This document shows positions 23,247-36,319 of a stretch of DNA of 64,000 nucleotides, piece after piece (within the stretch, counting starts at the first letter, position 1; each line of letters begins with the position of its first letter). The notes below the pieces were generated by a model, which was not told the origin of the DNA, did not search any database, and saw only the letters and a program-made list of their open reading frames with translations. Source of the DNA: Rhizodiscina lignyota (lineage: Eukaryota; Ascomycota; Dothideomycetes; Aulographales; Rhizodiscinaceae); the NCBI GenBank assembly GCA_010015805.1, contig ML978128.1, positions 1,116,001 to 1,180,000 on the forward strand, read 5' to 3'. The position numbers and the translations under genes are program-made.

Positions 23247-23948
23247 AGTGCCTGGAGGTCTAGGAACAGGTGGAAAGTTGCTATGATGAGAGTAGTAAGA
23301 GTGTTATATACTGGGTTGTAAAGGAAGATATTACCTTGCTTGAACCATTGCATTTATAAACGCACTGGCAGCATTGCCAACTTAGCCGTCCATTCCGATA
23401 TTCACAGCTGAAGCTTAAAACGGCCAGGTAGAGTGGTGACAAGAAGTGTGAAGGTGAGGTGTAGGTAGCTAAGAGCGAAGGTAGTCGCGTCGCGAACTTT
23501 AACGATACGCGATCGCGGGTTAAGTGGCGGGGCAGTGGCGCTAACCTCACAAGCCACACCAGGGACACTTGAAGGTGACAAAATAATTGAGCCCGATGAG
23601 GGTCGAAAGGGTGGAGTATGAATGGATCTTGCTCTTATATCACTCAAAGCTGCGCATAATAAACTTTAGGTGGTAGGTATTAAGATTGTACTGTGTCAAT
23701 GAGTCTACCTTGGGTGAGGAGACTATGCTAATTCACTCTCCTCCGCTTCTCTGCCTATCAATACATGGCGAGAAATATTATGCACTGCAAGATCGTCCCT
23801 TTAAGTTACCCCTCAACGGCCCTCGATGTTTGCTCGATTGGAACGGAGGGCCATGCAATGAAACGCCGCCATAAACAACGCACCGCAATCTTAGCGGTGG
23901 TGCGGCGGCCTAAAAGATATACTGCAAAGATGATTGCTCCGGCGCTTT
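23247..23948. other. Intergenic region upstream of the WD40 gene
   Basis: 700 bases between the WD40 gene ATG and the SET2 stop, both on the minus strand. No supported coding sequence. It must hold the WD40 promoter and the SET2 3' end. Confidence 0.5.
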
Positions 23949-26900
23949 TTACGATCCTGACCCAACGTCCACCTGCTTTGCACCCTCAGTCTTAACAGCA
24001 TCGAACTTCTTGTCGTCGTAAGGATATGATCCGTTTGTCGAGGGTGTAGCGAGCTGCATCGGACTGTGGTGGCTCTCAACATTGCCATTGTCCGCTTTGA
24101 CTGGGTAAGCATATACGTCCTCCATCTTGGGACTGCTCTCTGCTGTGGTGCCATTTGCCGCATCTTGGCCTGTCAAATCCTCTGTCATTGCCGAGTAGTC
24201 AAGCACAGAAGAGTCATTCATGTCAGCTCCATGGACGGCAGCATCGTCAAGTTGGACTCCCTCTGGTCGTGGAGGTGGAGGTGGAGGGGGAGGCGGTGGC
24301 GGAGGTGGCGCCACGGCTTTCAGCTTCTTCGGCGAACTCGGGCTGTCCTCTTCATCCTTGGGCGAAGTTCCATCCGGCGTGACCTCATCTTCCCTCTTGC
24401 GCTTAAGATCGGGAGTCTCAGGGGTCTCGTCGCCATTATTCAACAGATCGGCCGGTGTCGTGTCTTTCTCATCATCCGACATTCCGCCCATATCATCGTC
24501 ACTCCCAACATCAACATTCCCGTCCTCCTTTTTCTTCGGAATGTTCGGCTCGCCGGGGGGCGTGTGTGACTCAACCCCCTTCGCCTTTACCTCCCGGTGC
24601 TTCTTATCTTCCCTCTTCTTCTTGTCCTTCTCTTTCGCTTTCGCTTTCTCGAAGTATGTCTGACAGTACTTCTTAACGGCCTTGACTTGTTTGTCAGAGA
24701 TATCTTTCGGGTCAGAGACACGGTTGTGCTTGTAGTCGGACTCGACGAGAGTCTTCGAAACTTCTTTTGCGAGGCGTTTGAGCTGGTCTTTTGGTATGTC
24801 GTGCCGAAATTTGTTCATTACGTGGTGGACATGAGGGAATATCTAGGAATAGAGTTAGCCGGAGCAGAATCCGGGAGCATGAACAAAACGTACAGTATTC
24901 TCATAAATCTTTTTCTGCTTTTCCAGAGAATAGGAGCGCCACTTCTCTTCTTTCTTGTCCTTCGGAGTCTCCTCGGCGGCGGATTGCGGGGTTGCAGCAG
25001 GACGCTTCTCGTTTGGCGTTGAGGCGTTAGTCTTTGTGATGTTGTTGATGATTTCTTGTAGCCTTTGCTCATGGGTCATGGCCTTCGGTGGTGGTGGAGG
25101 TCTGGGTGCCGGTGCAGTTGGCCGCTCCCATGTCGTGTCGGCGGTAGCAGAATAATAATAAGTCTTGCCACCTGACAAGGCCGAGAACCAGCCCTCAGGA
25201 AGAGCATTGAAGGCAGGACGAGGTCGGTAAGGAGGTCGTTGATAAAAATTAGCATTACGCTGAGGCATATTACTCCTTGGGCCTGATGGTGCGGCAGGTC
25301 CACGTGGAGCAGAGACGGATCGTGATCGCGAGCGTTCTCTTGATCGTGAACGTTCTCTAGGACGCTCTCTGCGCTCGTAGCGATCTGTTTGAGCAGCAGC
25401 GACAGCCTTTGGATCACGCTTTACACGCGGGATACGATATCCGACTTCAAGCTTGCTCCAGATTTCCAGCATTTCTGTTGCTTTGGTTTTGATGCGGTCG
25501 TCTTCGTTCCCCTTCAACTTCTCGACCGTCTCCTCGATCTTGGAGTCCTGTATTTTATTGCGAGTTATGCGTGGAAGACTGTGCAAGATGTCGAGCACCT
25601 GGAGGATAACATTGACATCTTCGATCCACGTTGTTATTGTCGACTTCAGAATCTGGTAGCCGTGCATCTTTACGACACGGTTGCGCACTTTCTCGTCATC
25701 GGCTCGTTGGATGCGGTTGAGCAGCTTGACGGCAATCCACTTCTCCTTGCACTGCATGAGAGTTGCCATGACTTTGGTGACAGCACCTTCATCCAAGCTC
25801 TTCGGTTGAACGCTGTCGACATACTCCTCATCGTCCTCATCCTTTCTCTTCTTGCGCGGCTTCTTCGCCACTGCAAAGTCCCAGCCATCTCCGTCGTCGA
25901 TGCCAAGAGCTTCAATAACAGCTGTCGGTAGCTGTGTCGCGCGCTCATCAGTTTGAGTCTTTCCGCCAATCACACCAATGCAGTTAGGTTCACCGCAATA
26001 GCAGACGACTTCCTCCGCACCATAGCGATCAACGTTGTAGTTGAAGACTAATTCCTCGCCCTTCTTGATGCGCCTCTCAGCGAAGATGCCCATGCGCAAC
26101 CGGTCGCCGACGACCCATTTGTCCACGTAGCAGTTTGGATTGCAGGAGTGGTTGCAGAATCGACCAAGGTTTCCCTTTCTGGTGGCGTCCACAAACTCAC
26201 CCTTGCTCAGGCTCATGAAGTAGAAATGCTTGATCTTTTCTTGGTCATATTGGATCGTCCGACGCCGGAACGCGGGTTCGTTGATGACTTCGCCGATATA
26301 TTCAAAAATGAAGTCGTTCGGGTTGAGGTCCGTGTCTGCACGGAGGCCGAAACCTTTCTTCTCGGTCTTGAAGACACTGACCTGGGCCCACTGGCGGTTC
26401 TGGAAGCGTTGGTTTTGGCATCCAGTGCCGCAGCGACAGTCGCCGATACATTCCATCTTCGTTGCGCGATTTATGCAGTCAGAATCCTCGCCGCAGGCCA
26501 AGTTGGACTGCGTCTTCGAATCTATGGTATTTGTTAGCAGTGTGATACATAAACACTTAAGAAGGTAACGGAGTCGCAATCATACCCCACTCATCGTCGC
26601 ACTCGCAGTCAAGAGCATGTTCAGTGGTGCCGATATATTTGTTTGCGTAGATGCACTCCTCGATAACCTGGAACACCGAACAAGCCTCCGCAGTCGTATC
26701 TGGCTCATGCAAGAAGAGTGGAGGCTCCCGCTTGACGATTTTCTGCGATTTTGTCCGCTCCAGTTTGGGCGCTTTTCCCGGCTCCATCTTCAGTGTAATG
26801 TCTCCGCCTACAGTCTCGATGTGCTCTCCGTTGTCCAGCGGTGTGTGGGGTTCGCTGTGTTGCTGTTTGATGGGAGACTGTGATGCGGAAGGTATTTTCT

Positions 26901-27081
26901 GTTTGCGAGGTGACCTGTTATTGAGCGCCGATGGAGGTGTTGGCGGTATCTGGTCTTCCTCCTCCAACTTGACCCTGGGTTTGGTCGTTCCTTCCTCGTC
27001 CGATGCGTGTCCGTCCAACTTCAAGTGTTGCACCTCCGACTCCAGCCGCTCCTCCTTTGCGTCACGCTCACTGTCCGACAT
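23949..27081 (-). CDS. set2: SET2 histone H3 Lys36 methyltransferase
   Basis: Three exons (27081-26586, 26521-24894, 24842-23949), 1005 residues; donors GTATGA and GTACGT, phases agree. SET2 methylates H3K36 co-transcriptionally while bound to the phosphorylated CTD of RNA polymerase II. Domains: AWS Cys-rich segment (~155-205: CECDDEW, then [29 protein letters not shown]); SET (~210-330) with KKGFGLRA, the [12 protein letters not shown] catalytic/SAM motif and GEELVFNYN; post-[19 protein letters not shown] domain at ~605-635 ([17 protein letters not shown]...TTWERP); SRI domain at ~690-790 ([21 protein letters not shown]...[15 protein letters not shown]), split by the second intron. A run of about 13 prolines follows near residue 890. 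It is longer than yeast SET2 because of extended disordered ends. Confidence 0.96.
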
Positions 27082-30000
27082 GGTGGGTGAATGCGGCGTT
27101 GTTGACTCGCTCTTGTCGGCGGAGATGGACGAAAAGGCCGAGCGTTGTGAGAACGCTGACTTCTAAGCGAAGACCCGAAGACCTGACCGCGCAAGGGCAC
27201 AACCACAGCCTTTCTCACGAAGCGAGCGCATACGGCAAGCGCTTTAAGTGCTCAAATGATATATCGATATATTCTACGAGGAATCAGAGGAGGTTTTGGA
27301 GTTGTGAGGTGGTTGTGAGGATGTTTGCGGGGGGTGGAGGATTTTAAGGTGTGGAGTAGGTGGAGAGCGAACGCAGGTTTGTAGGTTGTAGTCACAGCAC
27401 AAGCCCCGCCACCGCATCAAATAAAGGTGTATTAGAGTGAGTAGCAGGCCGTGTCTTAAGCAATGAGTACAGCAAGACGTGTGATTGCGCAGGTCCGTTC
27501 GCTCGTTCAAGTGAAGGTGGAAGAAGTGGTGAGCGGCGCTCGGCTTGGGGAGCGAATGGGGCGATAGCGCGGTCGAGGTGAATATCGCATCCAGTACTCC
27601 AAGAGCTCGTTGCTCGGCTCCGGAACACACGCCTCAGAGAGATAGATATAGGTAGGAAGAGTGGGATAGACAATTGCGGGACTCAATGGCTCTGGATGAG
27701 TACAATAGAGGCTGCACTGCGGCTGGACAGTCTGCCGTGGTTTTGCCGGTCCCTTACCAGATTGGGAACGAGGAGGAACTGGCCTGGCTCACAATTGGAG
27801 AGTACTCATACGACAGGACGATCTACGAGATCTCCTTGCTCGCAAAGAAGTGTAATCGTTGTAAAAAATTCTTTATAACCGAGATTTAATTGAAAGAAGA
27901 GCATATTGAACGACTGTGCCTACGGAGAATACAGGCGACGCGTGCGATTAGCCTGGATATGGCTACAGTGAGGCATCGAGCGTCTGCCTTTCGGAAAGAC
28001 CCATAAGTAATAATGAATGTGTGATTGGTAGGCCTTTCGGGAGCATAAGTTGGACCCAAACCGACTTTCGTGGGTGCGTGGCATGGCAAGCATCGGTGCC
28101 ATTCTCCTCGTTTGCACTGCACACGATATCAGCCACATACAGCGAATGATTGATTGGGCGTCATAGCAAGTAATGTAGAAAGGCAGCTTGGCTTGGATCC
28201 TCGAGATTACAAAGGTCGTGGATTGTCACGGGTATGTATCTGTCCAGCGGCGTTGTAGCTTATCGACGCGTCAGAGACGGGCTGCGGTGCTTCAAGGAGC
28301 GGTCTGCATTTGGCAGTCGGCAACTCTGGCCGTTCGCAGGACTTCGGAGAAAAGATTACGCCATCGGCTGGCATCAGTGCAATTCCATTTGCCATGTCTT
28401 GAGGGGAGGCTGGCAGTGCCCAAGTTCATTTGTTGAGCGCCAGAGGGCAGGGAGCCCTAGGAAAACTTTAACGAGAGTTAGCATCAGCCAGGGCCCCAGT
28501 CTCGCTTTTCGGGCCGAGGCCCTGGAAGCAGCTCTAACGTTGGGCTGGGAAGGGATTTCATGCTCCTAAAATGTGACCGCGCCAGCGCGAGAATCATGAG
28601 ATTTCCTGCAAATGAGCGTGCCGCGTGCATGCTTGAGCTTACATCAGATACTCGCAATTGAGGTGGAGAGGGAACAAAAGTGCCGGATTGCCACAGAGCT
28701 GTGTGCAAACGTGGCTAAACTTTCAGAGCATGGGCGTCTCATAGCCCTGTGGCCCTATTCTGCCCGTCCAAATTGCCAGGCTCCATGGTGACGATCTAGC
28801 TGCGCGGCTGCATAGACGCGTGCGCGCGAAACGATAGTTTGATCCCGTTAAGAAGGTCGGACGCAAAGGACGATCCTTCACGAAACCTCAGCACGCGACT
28901 TAGCGCTGCAACGGCGCCGCTTTCAAGGGCGCCACGAAGCGAAGCCGTTCGCACAACGCGCACTGCTGCAAGGACAGCAAAGTGACAGCGGTCAGAGCCC
29001 CTGTGTAGACGTAGAGCGATGCAGGAACGACGTGTCAATTCAGAATACGCTCGGCGGTGCTGGGCAAGCGGTGAGGGCGGCGTGTATATAAGACGATAGA
29101 GAGTCCGTCGTCCATCATCAACGCACCCCACGAGTCGAGCTCGAAGGACCGGCCCGTGGGGACAGGTCACAGACTCCCTCCCGCCCTGCCGTCCGAGAGA
29201 GGGCGGTGGCCAGTCCTGGCATCTCCCCGTGATGCTGATGAAGTGAAACGGCAGGTCGACGTCCATCCTCCGTGGCGGCTCCGGCAGCTCCCAGCGCGGA
29301 CGAAGGCAGGCCTCGCGACGCTCAGTCGCTCGATGTGGGAGTCTGGTGGTGGAGAAAGCAGTTCGGCACTGCCATTAAAAGAAGAACATGCATCGAGTTG
29401 GTGTAGGGGTTGCGAATCGCGTCAACGGATTGGCCCAAGCTCTGGCGTGCTGCACGGAGGACGCGCCCGCTCTCGACTCCCTGGATTGGCCTCTACCGGT
29501 TATTTAGTACCGGCGTCGTGGGTCGGGGCAGCTATTATTACGATGACATGGCAAGTAACCTCTCACACCGTCGACTCACTGCGATGGGGAGTGCCGCCGG
29601 CGAGGTACGACGGCATCCGACTGCCTCCCATGCCTCTTTCCTCTCCCACGATGTGCCCCGAAGCGTCCATCGTCCACCTGCCTGTGTGCCTCTCACGCTC
29701 AACTACTGCGCGTCAATGCGTATGCAGCTTTTTGGCTGCATATCATCCCCCCTTGGCCTGCATATGTCGAGGCAAATCCATGCTTCTGCTTTCAAGGGTC
29801 TGGTCGCCCACTCCAATTCTCTACCTGCCTCTGTCTTGTAACCTAGAGCCTGACAGCTGCTGCGTGCTGTTGCTGCCTCTTCGCTTTCCACACCCGCCCG
29901 AGCGCGTGGTGGACTGACGCTCTTTGTCCTTCGTTCGTTAATTGTCTTAAGTTCTGTCGTTAACGTTTGAACTGCTCTGCCCATTCGTTTGTTACTTGCC

Positions 30001-30151
30001 TTAACCTGTCTCACGCTGGGGCGTATCGCGCGCGCTGGATCTGGAGCCTTGTGACCGGTACACTTCTCGATCCGTCAATTTGCATTTCACCACCTCGACC
30101 CTCGCCTCCAACCTGTTGTTATGTCCTCTCACCAGTTCTTTCAGTCCCCGA
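27082..30151. other. 3-kb intergenic region between SET2 and the AT-hook gene
   Basis: Divergent genes flank this stretch. A 67-codon ATG frame at 27686-27889 (plus) has a CNRC pair but no support. Around 29085 there is a TATATAA in a locally GC-rich context. From 29100 to 30150 the plus strand is pyrimidine-rich (many CTCTC/TTCCTC runs) and has several short upstream ATG frames, so it may be a long 5' leader of the AT-hook gene. I found no RNA gene. Confidence 0.5.
29085..29091 (+). promoter_or_regulatory. Possible TATA box for the AT-hook gene
   Basis: TATATAA, followed about 30 bases downstream by GTCCGTCGTCCATCATCA, a reasonable start-site context. If used, the transcript would have a leader of about 1 kb before the ATG at 30152. 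This is inference from position and sequence only. Confidence 0.35.
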
Positions 30152-31174
30152 ATGATGGAGCGCCCTCCAGAGCGACCTTGGAGGGACTATGAGAAAGTGC
30201 GCGCCTCCCCCGGCACTTCTTGCGCTGCATCTTGCTAATCGCTGTCGCCCGCGCAGGTCGAGCTCTTCGCAAACATAATCAGGGCGTCTAATGTCAGTCC
30301 TGATGATCTTTTCCGCTTTATCGCTCAACAGCAGATTGGCCCACTGTGGGACCACACGCTGCTGCCTTATGGTGAGTCGCGAACCCGGCGCAAGCTGCTC
30401 ACATAAAGATCGTCAGCGCGCGCGAGTGCGTCCCTAACGCAATTTCTAGGCCGGACCAGAGCGGAGTGCGAAGTCCAGTTCGAGCAATATAGGCGCCAGA
30501 TGCCCTATCAACCGAGAGCTTCATTGTCTGGGGGACCAACGACTCAATATCCAGTGCCCACTGTTGGTTATGGGGTGCCCGCGAGAGGGCGGTCGATGTA
30601 CGATCCTCAGGCAATCGGTGGTCGTGTGCTCCTCCCAAAAACTACGCCATCGACGCCTTCGGAACCAGGTCCGGCGTTTCCACAGTCACCAGTGACAGAA
30701 GCGCCGGCGACAAGAAAGCGCGGCCGCCCGCCAAAGGAAGAAGTGTCGCGCCGAAGAGCAGAAGCAGAATTACGCGGCGAACCATATCCACCACCAAGGT
30801 CGAAGCGCAGAAACAACCGGCCATCCGGCACACAAGAGGCGCCCTCCCCTTTGACAATGACTCCTCTAACTGCAGCTCCACCTCCTGCCCTAATCGCTAC
30901 TCCAACCGGCGCACATCCTACGGAGACAGGCTCAGAGAGCTCAGGAAGTAAGAGAAGGAGAACAAGGCCAGCAGATATCGCAGTCGAACCGGCAGTACCG
31001 CACTCAACTTATGAATCTCCTCCGCAGACGAGCTTCACCCAGCAACCGAGTGCGTCAACGACGTCTGGGAGAGAGGATACCGATGTTAGAATGGAAGGCG
31101 CTGAAGAGGGCGCAGCACCAACCCGATCACAGTCATATCACAACATTGTCGGCATCACCAGGAGTTCTGCTTAG
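30152..31174 (+). CDS. AT-hook nuclear protein
   Basis: Three exons (30152-30196, 30257-30371, 30450-31174), 294 residues; donors GTGCGC and GTGAGT, acceptors GCAG and CTAG, all in phase. The N-terminal ~75 residues (MMERPPERPWRDYEK|VELFANIIRASNVSPDDLF...WDHTLLPYG|RTRAECEVQFEQYRR) form a compact, conserved-looking helical region. KRGRPPKEE at about residue 135 is a canonical AT-hook, and PRSKRRNNRPSG plus SKRRRTRP are basic, nuclear-localisation-like patches. The rest is Pro/Thr/Ser-rich and disordered. It is probably a minor-groove-binding regulator; its target is unknown. The very long upstream region is what one expects of a tightly regulated gene. Confidence 0.78.
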
Positions 31175-34100
31175 CAGTGACGACCAGCCACATCACCCGA
31201 AACCGTTCCACGCATACACATCCATCGGGGCGGTTATCTGAATTTCGAGCGACAACCAGCACACAATCAGCACGCATACACCACATCCGTAAACGTACCA
31301 TATGACGCTTTCAACGCAGTCATGTCTCATGCGAACATCAACGACACTATATATGCTTTATACGATACATGCGGAGGTCTAAATGTCTTCCTTGCATAGC
31401 GCTTGCCTTTGCGACTGCACGTACGAGAATTGCATTCGCGTCTTTCACCGTCAACGTCGATATACCGCACTCGATAATCCAGGACTATGAACTAAAACAG
31501 TTCTGCTAATGTCTACACACTTGTAATATAGCATTCCTTCCGTTTTTGGCCATGCGAGCATCGTCATTCCCGCTTCCAGAGCTACGGTTTTACGCCTGTA
31601 CCATAACGACCTTCTGCAATTGGTAAATGCTTTGCTTTATTTTGGATTGCTTTTTTACTTCTTCTGATGGCGTTCATTTTGTGGCACTGTAAAACGTACT
31701 TATTCTTATTGATACGTTAGTCGTTTCCTATGTTCATGCAGCAATGTATCTTAAAATGGCATCGAGATGCCCACGCGACACGACCCACCAGAAGGAGCTG
31801 GCACAAGATATGTATGAGCTAATTGCAAAATTTAAACGTTCTGCATTGGTCCCGTATTCTGTCTTTCTTTTGTCTTTCGTCACGGGGTGTTCACGCACTG
31901 ATCTACAGGCGTACACGAGCATAGCATAACCTTCCGCAAGGCGGATCACCATTGCATCAAGCGTGTGTGCCACGCTACTTTCAAAGCGGCAGCTTTCCAT
32001 AGAGAAGACGCGGCTCGGCTTGACGCACGTCTCCCTCCTTCTGCTGATGTCCTAGTGCCACAGGAATGGTTACAGCTGAACCGCGGCCATCGAGTTGGGC
32101 AGGTATCACGGCAACCACTGGGAGCACCAGCTGTAGCCTCAGGTGCAACAAAACACCACACGAAGAATACACGAGTTTATCCAATGATGGAAAATCACCT
32201 CGCTTATTCCACTGCAAGGAGCAAATTGCAAGGGGCAAGGACAAGCTACTGCAGTTTTTTGTCAGTAGGAACGTGTCCGAGAGGACGCCTCTGGGCCTGA
32301 GGCATGCGATCGAACTACATGGCTTGACGCAAGCTGCAGGTACTGGGAACGTGTAGAGTAACCCAGCACCGTCAGCCCTCGCCACGGCGGCCGCCGGGTC
32401 GTCATTTATCGATCATTAACTGCTCGTCGGACTTGTGGATCTGGAAAGGGACTCAGGAGAAGCCGAGCCGGCGATTGGCGAAGGCCAGCTCACGGCTGGC
32501 TGTGCAGTCACCGGTGCAGCAGTGTGCAGTGATTTCCAAGGACGAAATTTTGGATGCAGCCTTGCGGCGCGTCGCTGACGACTACTGCATCTGCATGGTA
32601 CCGTGCAAGCTGCAGGAGCGGCTAAGGCAATCGTAGCAATTCGCGCAAGAGAACTTGTTTCGAAGGCGGAACCTGCAGAGATCATTTCGTGCCTTCTGGA
32701 TCCAGTGGGGAGTTACGGCAATAGTCTACTGCAAGGCACACTGACTCCTCGCGGCAGCGGTCGAGGAAGCCGCAGCGGTTCCATGTCAGACAATAGCTGC
32801 AAGGGAAAAATACGAAATTGAACGGCGAATGGGTGGAATTGAAAGGCGACAGTGCTCTGCAGCAGCGCCGTCAGGTCTAACGGGGCCTACTGCAAGGTAC
32901 GACAGGGCCAGCTAGTAAGGCAGAAATTTCCCTCGGGCCCGGTACTCAATGAGAAGGAGAGTAGGTGCGGCTGCGCGGATTTTGGCGAGAAAAATAGCAT
33001 CATGCACGCTGCGGAGCTGCTGCAGGTACGCACGTCTGAGCATTTATTATGATGAAAGATTAAAGGCAATGTGAGGCCCGTGACTGGGACCACGTCAGAA
33101 GCCCCTTTTCTCCCTTCAAACCTAGCTGCTTTTTCTCGAGCCTCCCCGGGCGTCTAGCCGAAACACGGGAGCAGCCCACGCGGCTGCAGCTGTAGTGTCC
33201 GGCGCTTAATTCCATCCGTCCAGCGCTTATGACGATGCGCGCGACGCCCGCACGACGCCAAACGTCGAGTTTGCGGAACGTTCGCTGCGTGGCTGGCGAG
33301 AGTTTCTTCGACTTCCTCCTTTGGCCGCGGTCACATATAGATCTCTCCAACCCCCACAGTCCTCAATTGATGCCAAGTTTGACATGTCATATCCGCATTC
33401 TCTCGCTAGTGAAGTAGAATATGCACGGAGGCTGTTGAGCGGCTCCGCACCGCGATGGCTGGGGCGAGAAGAGGATGCGTGACATCCAGCTCTCCACGAA
33501 GACGGTTTGATTTCAGATTCTGTTTCATCATCTGCAGAGTAAGGTCATTCGGTTCTAGACTTGGCTTGCTTTTTTGCGGATAATTGGCTCAGTTTTATCC
33601 TAAAATGTCCATCTTTCTGACAGTGACTTGCGCTAACGGCAAATCCGACGATTTCATTGTTAACGCGACAGTCTACTACTGAGGGACTTAATACAGTAAA
33701 GCAATGGCCCTTGGCATGTACGGTAAGTACATATCATCTCTGTATCGCCGCTGCAAGTTCTCCACCGTGATTGTCCGGCGTACATGGCTGAGCAGACAGG
33801 TGGGTTAACTCGCAAGAAGATATTGACACTGATCCAGGTGAGAACGGGCACGAGCACATCGAGGACGACATCAAATGGGACACACCAACTCGAACGATGC
33901 GAACCATATTTCTTCCAAGGTAAACCTCAGAACGACCCATTGGAGCCCCCACACTTCCACATTACCAGACCCCAATGCTCCGACCAAAGCGGAAACCAGT
34001 CCCTCGAATGATACAACTTAGCCGTCTCCACCAAGCATACAGGCAATATCCCAACTTGCACTCTCACTACATTCCGCGATCAATCTACGAGCAAAATCCA

Positions 34101-34965
34101 GATGAAGACGCAACCGACAATTGCGAGGAAGAAGTGGAATCAAGGCCAAGGGATTTCCAGTCATTAGGAAAGCCGTAAGCTAAAGCAGCCAGCAGCGATT
34201 GATGGACATGGAAAATATCCAAAAGTGATTGCCCAGATTTGTTGTACACATGCTGACTGCAGCCTTTAATCATCCAGCGCAGCATAGGCGTACCTACCAA
34301 CGGCCCTGTCCGTCGACATCGCAAAGCGTTGCAAGACTAAGAAATTGATATTTGACGTCCCCTAAGACCTGACCAATACTTAGTGCTGTTGCGCGGAAAC
34401 ATCCCCCAGATATATGATAGCTGATCCTTAAGGATAGCGACCTCTAGCTCCAAGCTTCAAGGCGTTTTTGGAATAATAACGCTCAGCAGTGGTCTGCAAC
34501 GCAGTTCCAGTAGGTCAAATAACGATGGGAATGCTCGCCTATATGGGGCATCGAAACACTTGTAGACTCCGGAGCACATCGAACTGAACAGTTGCAACTC
34601 GTGTCCCACAGCTCAAAGCTAATGAGCTGGAGGACTTCGCCGTTTCAAAGCAAAGGAAACGCCCATATTCTCTCACAATGATGGATTTTATCACGCATCC
34701 CACTGTGAATAGTATATTCCAAGGATCCAAAGCACCGTAATGGTGTTGCTTTTCAAATTCTACTATCGAGAATTGCTAGAGTACAGACAAATCATTCTGG
34801 TATCGAACCAGCAATTCGTTAATGCCGGTTTGCCGTTGATGTCTCCCTTAGGTAATGCCAACCAAACGCCGTGCAATGCATGTCTTTAGTCGAAAGACAT
34901 CCCAATTTTCATCTTGTAAAAGTATGTTCAAGAAGTTTTTTCCAGCCGATTATCGATCGCACTTT
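31175..34965. other. 3.8-kb intergenic region, almost without coding signal
   Basis: Apart from one weak three-exon micro-gene candidate (33704-34011) I see nothing supportable. 32300-33050 repeats short CTGCAGGTAC- and CTGCAAGG-like words (for example at 32335, 32613, 32731, 32891 and 33021), too irregular to define a repeat unit. No tRNA A/B-box pair was found. Confidence 0.45.
33704..34011 (+). CDS. Possible small spliced gene (47 residues), weak
   Basis: Exons 33704-33722, 33838-33919 and 33969-34011 join in phase with a perfect GTAAGT first donor, CCAG acceptors and a GTAAAC second donor. The product begins MALGMYGENGHEHIEDDIKWD and ends QSGNQSLE; it is acidic, with no signal peptide and no known motif. 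The middle exon (IEDDIKWDTPTRTMRTIFLPR) looks protein-like. Three matching splice pairs can occur by chance in 300 bases, so this is only a candidate; it could also be a remnant of a larger gene. Confidence 0.22.
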
Positions 34966-35607
34966 CTACAGAAGCGCAACAGCAGCTCCCAGAGCGCCAA
35001 CCGCAGCACCCATCGCCATCACACCGGTCGGCTTCGCCATAGCCGCACCAGCGCCGCCACTGCTGCTGCTGCTTGATGCCGTATTTGTCGGAACCTTGAT
35101 TTGTGTCGACGTCCCCAGCACGCTCTGGTCGATGCTTGCAATCGCCAGCGCAGCGCTTGTCTGTATGCTCTTGATGCTGTCGATCAAGTCTGTGCCCAGG
35201 CCCGAGTAGAAGCTGTACGATGGGAACGTCAAGGGCGGGTCGGTCGCAAGAGACTGAAGGTCTATCGATGTGCCGGTGATCGGGAGGAGCTGCGATGGGT
35301 TTGCCTCGATTTGAGAAAGGACGTCGTCGCTTCCTCCGTTCAGCGCGAGGGCGATGCCGAGCTCGGTGAATTCAGGCGAGTGCTTGAGCGATTGGTAGTA
35401 TGAAGCTACTGCTGCTTTGAATACTGAGGTCTGTGCTTAAGTCAGCTCTGCTCAGCCTCGCAGTCGATTCGATGATGTTAGACGTACCTGCGACGGAGAT
35501 ACAGATGTGGATGAGTCCGCGCTTCCCGAGTCGCTAGAAGTTTGTTGAGGGATGGCCACCGACCCGACGGCCAGAAGTGCCAATGTGAGGAAGCTTTTGA
35601 TGCTCAT
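34966..35607 (-). CDS. Small secreted protein with probable GPI anchor
   Basis: Two exons (35607-35488, 35430-34966), 194 residues; donor GTACGT, acceptor ACAG, phase 0. MSIKSFLTLALLAVGSVA is a signal peptide. The central part (about residues 40-150) is mostly helical with no Cys: SVFKAAVASYYQSLKHSPEF, LGIALALNGGSDDVLSQ, SLATDPPLTFPSYSFYSGL. SSSSSSGGAGAAMAKPTG leads into a hydrophobic C-terminal tail (VMAMGAAVGALGAAVALL), the pattern of a GPI-attachment signal. It resembles the many Ser-tailed cell-surface proteins of filamentous fungi; no family recognised. Confidence 0.82.
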
Positions 35608-36319
35608 GATGTGAACGAGTTGAAGACAGGAACGATGCGGATTGAACGAATGGCGGACTAATTTGCTTTAGACTCGAAGGAAGTGTCGAAGAACGAGGGA
35701 CAGAAGATTCAAATACAAGAAAGGAAGAAGAATTCGCGGCCGTTAGAGGCTGAAGCGTTGCTTTGTAGTTAGGATGGGGATTGTGAGACAATGAGACTCC
35801 ACAGTAATGGGGTGCATCGCCACAAGATTACGACGCCGTGGGCCACCCCCAAAATAGTGTCGGAGGCGAGGCTCGAAATGCGTACCATGTACCAACTGAC
35901 ACTGAGATCAATAATTTCTCAATAGTAGCATACTGCAGCATTCTACATAAAGCAGAGAAAAGATATGCAGCCCTGTGGACATTGAATGGGAACTGTCACG
36001 CGTGTACCCCTGGTACGTACCCGCCTTTCTGGGCATTACTGCGTACCATGACTCTCGAACATCAACCGCAGTCACCATCCAGTACATGTTTCACAAAGCC
36101 TCAGTTTTCCAAGAGAATGTCAAACATACTATTGACTTTGCGCCTAAACGTCGCTACTCCGTTGATTTTGGAGACTGTATCCGCCCCATCTCCAGTGTCC
36201 AGCCACATCTGACCTGATTGAGCGAACCACAAGGCTCAGTTCGACGCACGAATAGGCATTTGACGAGCAGCTCCAATCGGATAATTCTTCTCTCCTTGCA
36301 TTCGACTAGTTCTCCAAGT
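35608..36319. other. Intergenic promoter region between divergent genes
   Basis: Upstream region shared by the secreted protein (-) and the SWIM-domain gene (+). The frame of the SWIM gene stays open upstream to 36218 but has no ATG there. No other feature seen. Confidence 0.5.

Noticed and set aside
24270-24310. GGTGGAGGT microsatellite
   Set aside because: It encodes the poly-proline stretch of SET2 on the other strand and needs no separate explanation.
27686-27889. 67-codon plus-strand frame with ATG and a CNRC pair
   Set aside because: No family resemblance, no splice or promoter support, and a length common by chance in this window.
32300-33050. Recurring CTGCAGGTAC/CTGCAAGG words
   Set aside because: Spacing is irregular and flanks do not match, so I cannot define a repeat unit or element.
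34800-34870. Sequence resembling a tRNA B box (GGTTCGATACC) on the minus strand
   Set aside because: No A box at the right distance and no acceptor-stem pairing, so not a tRNA gene.
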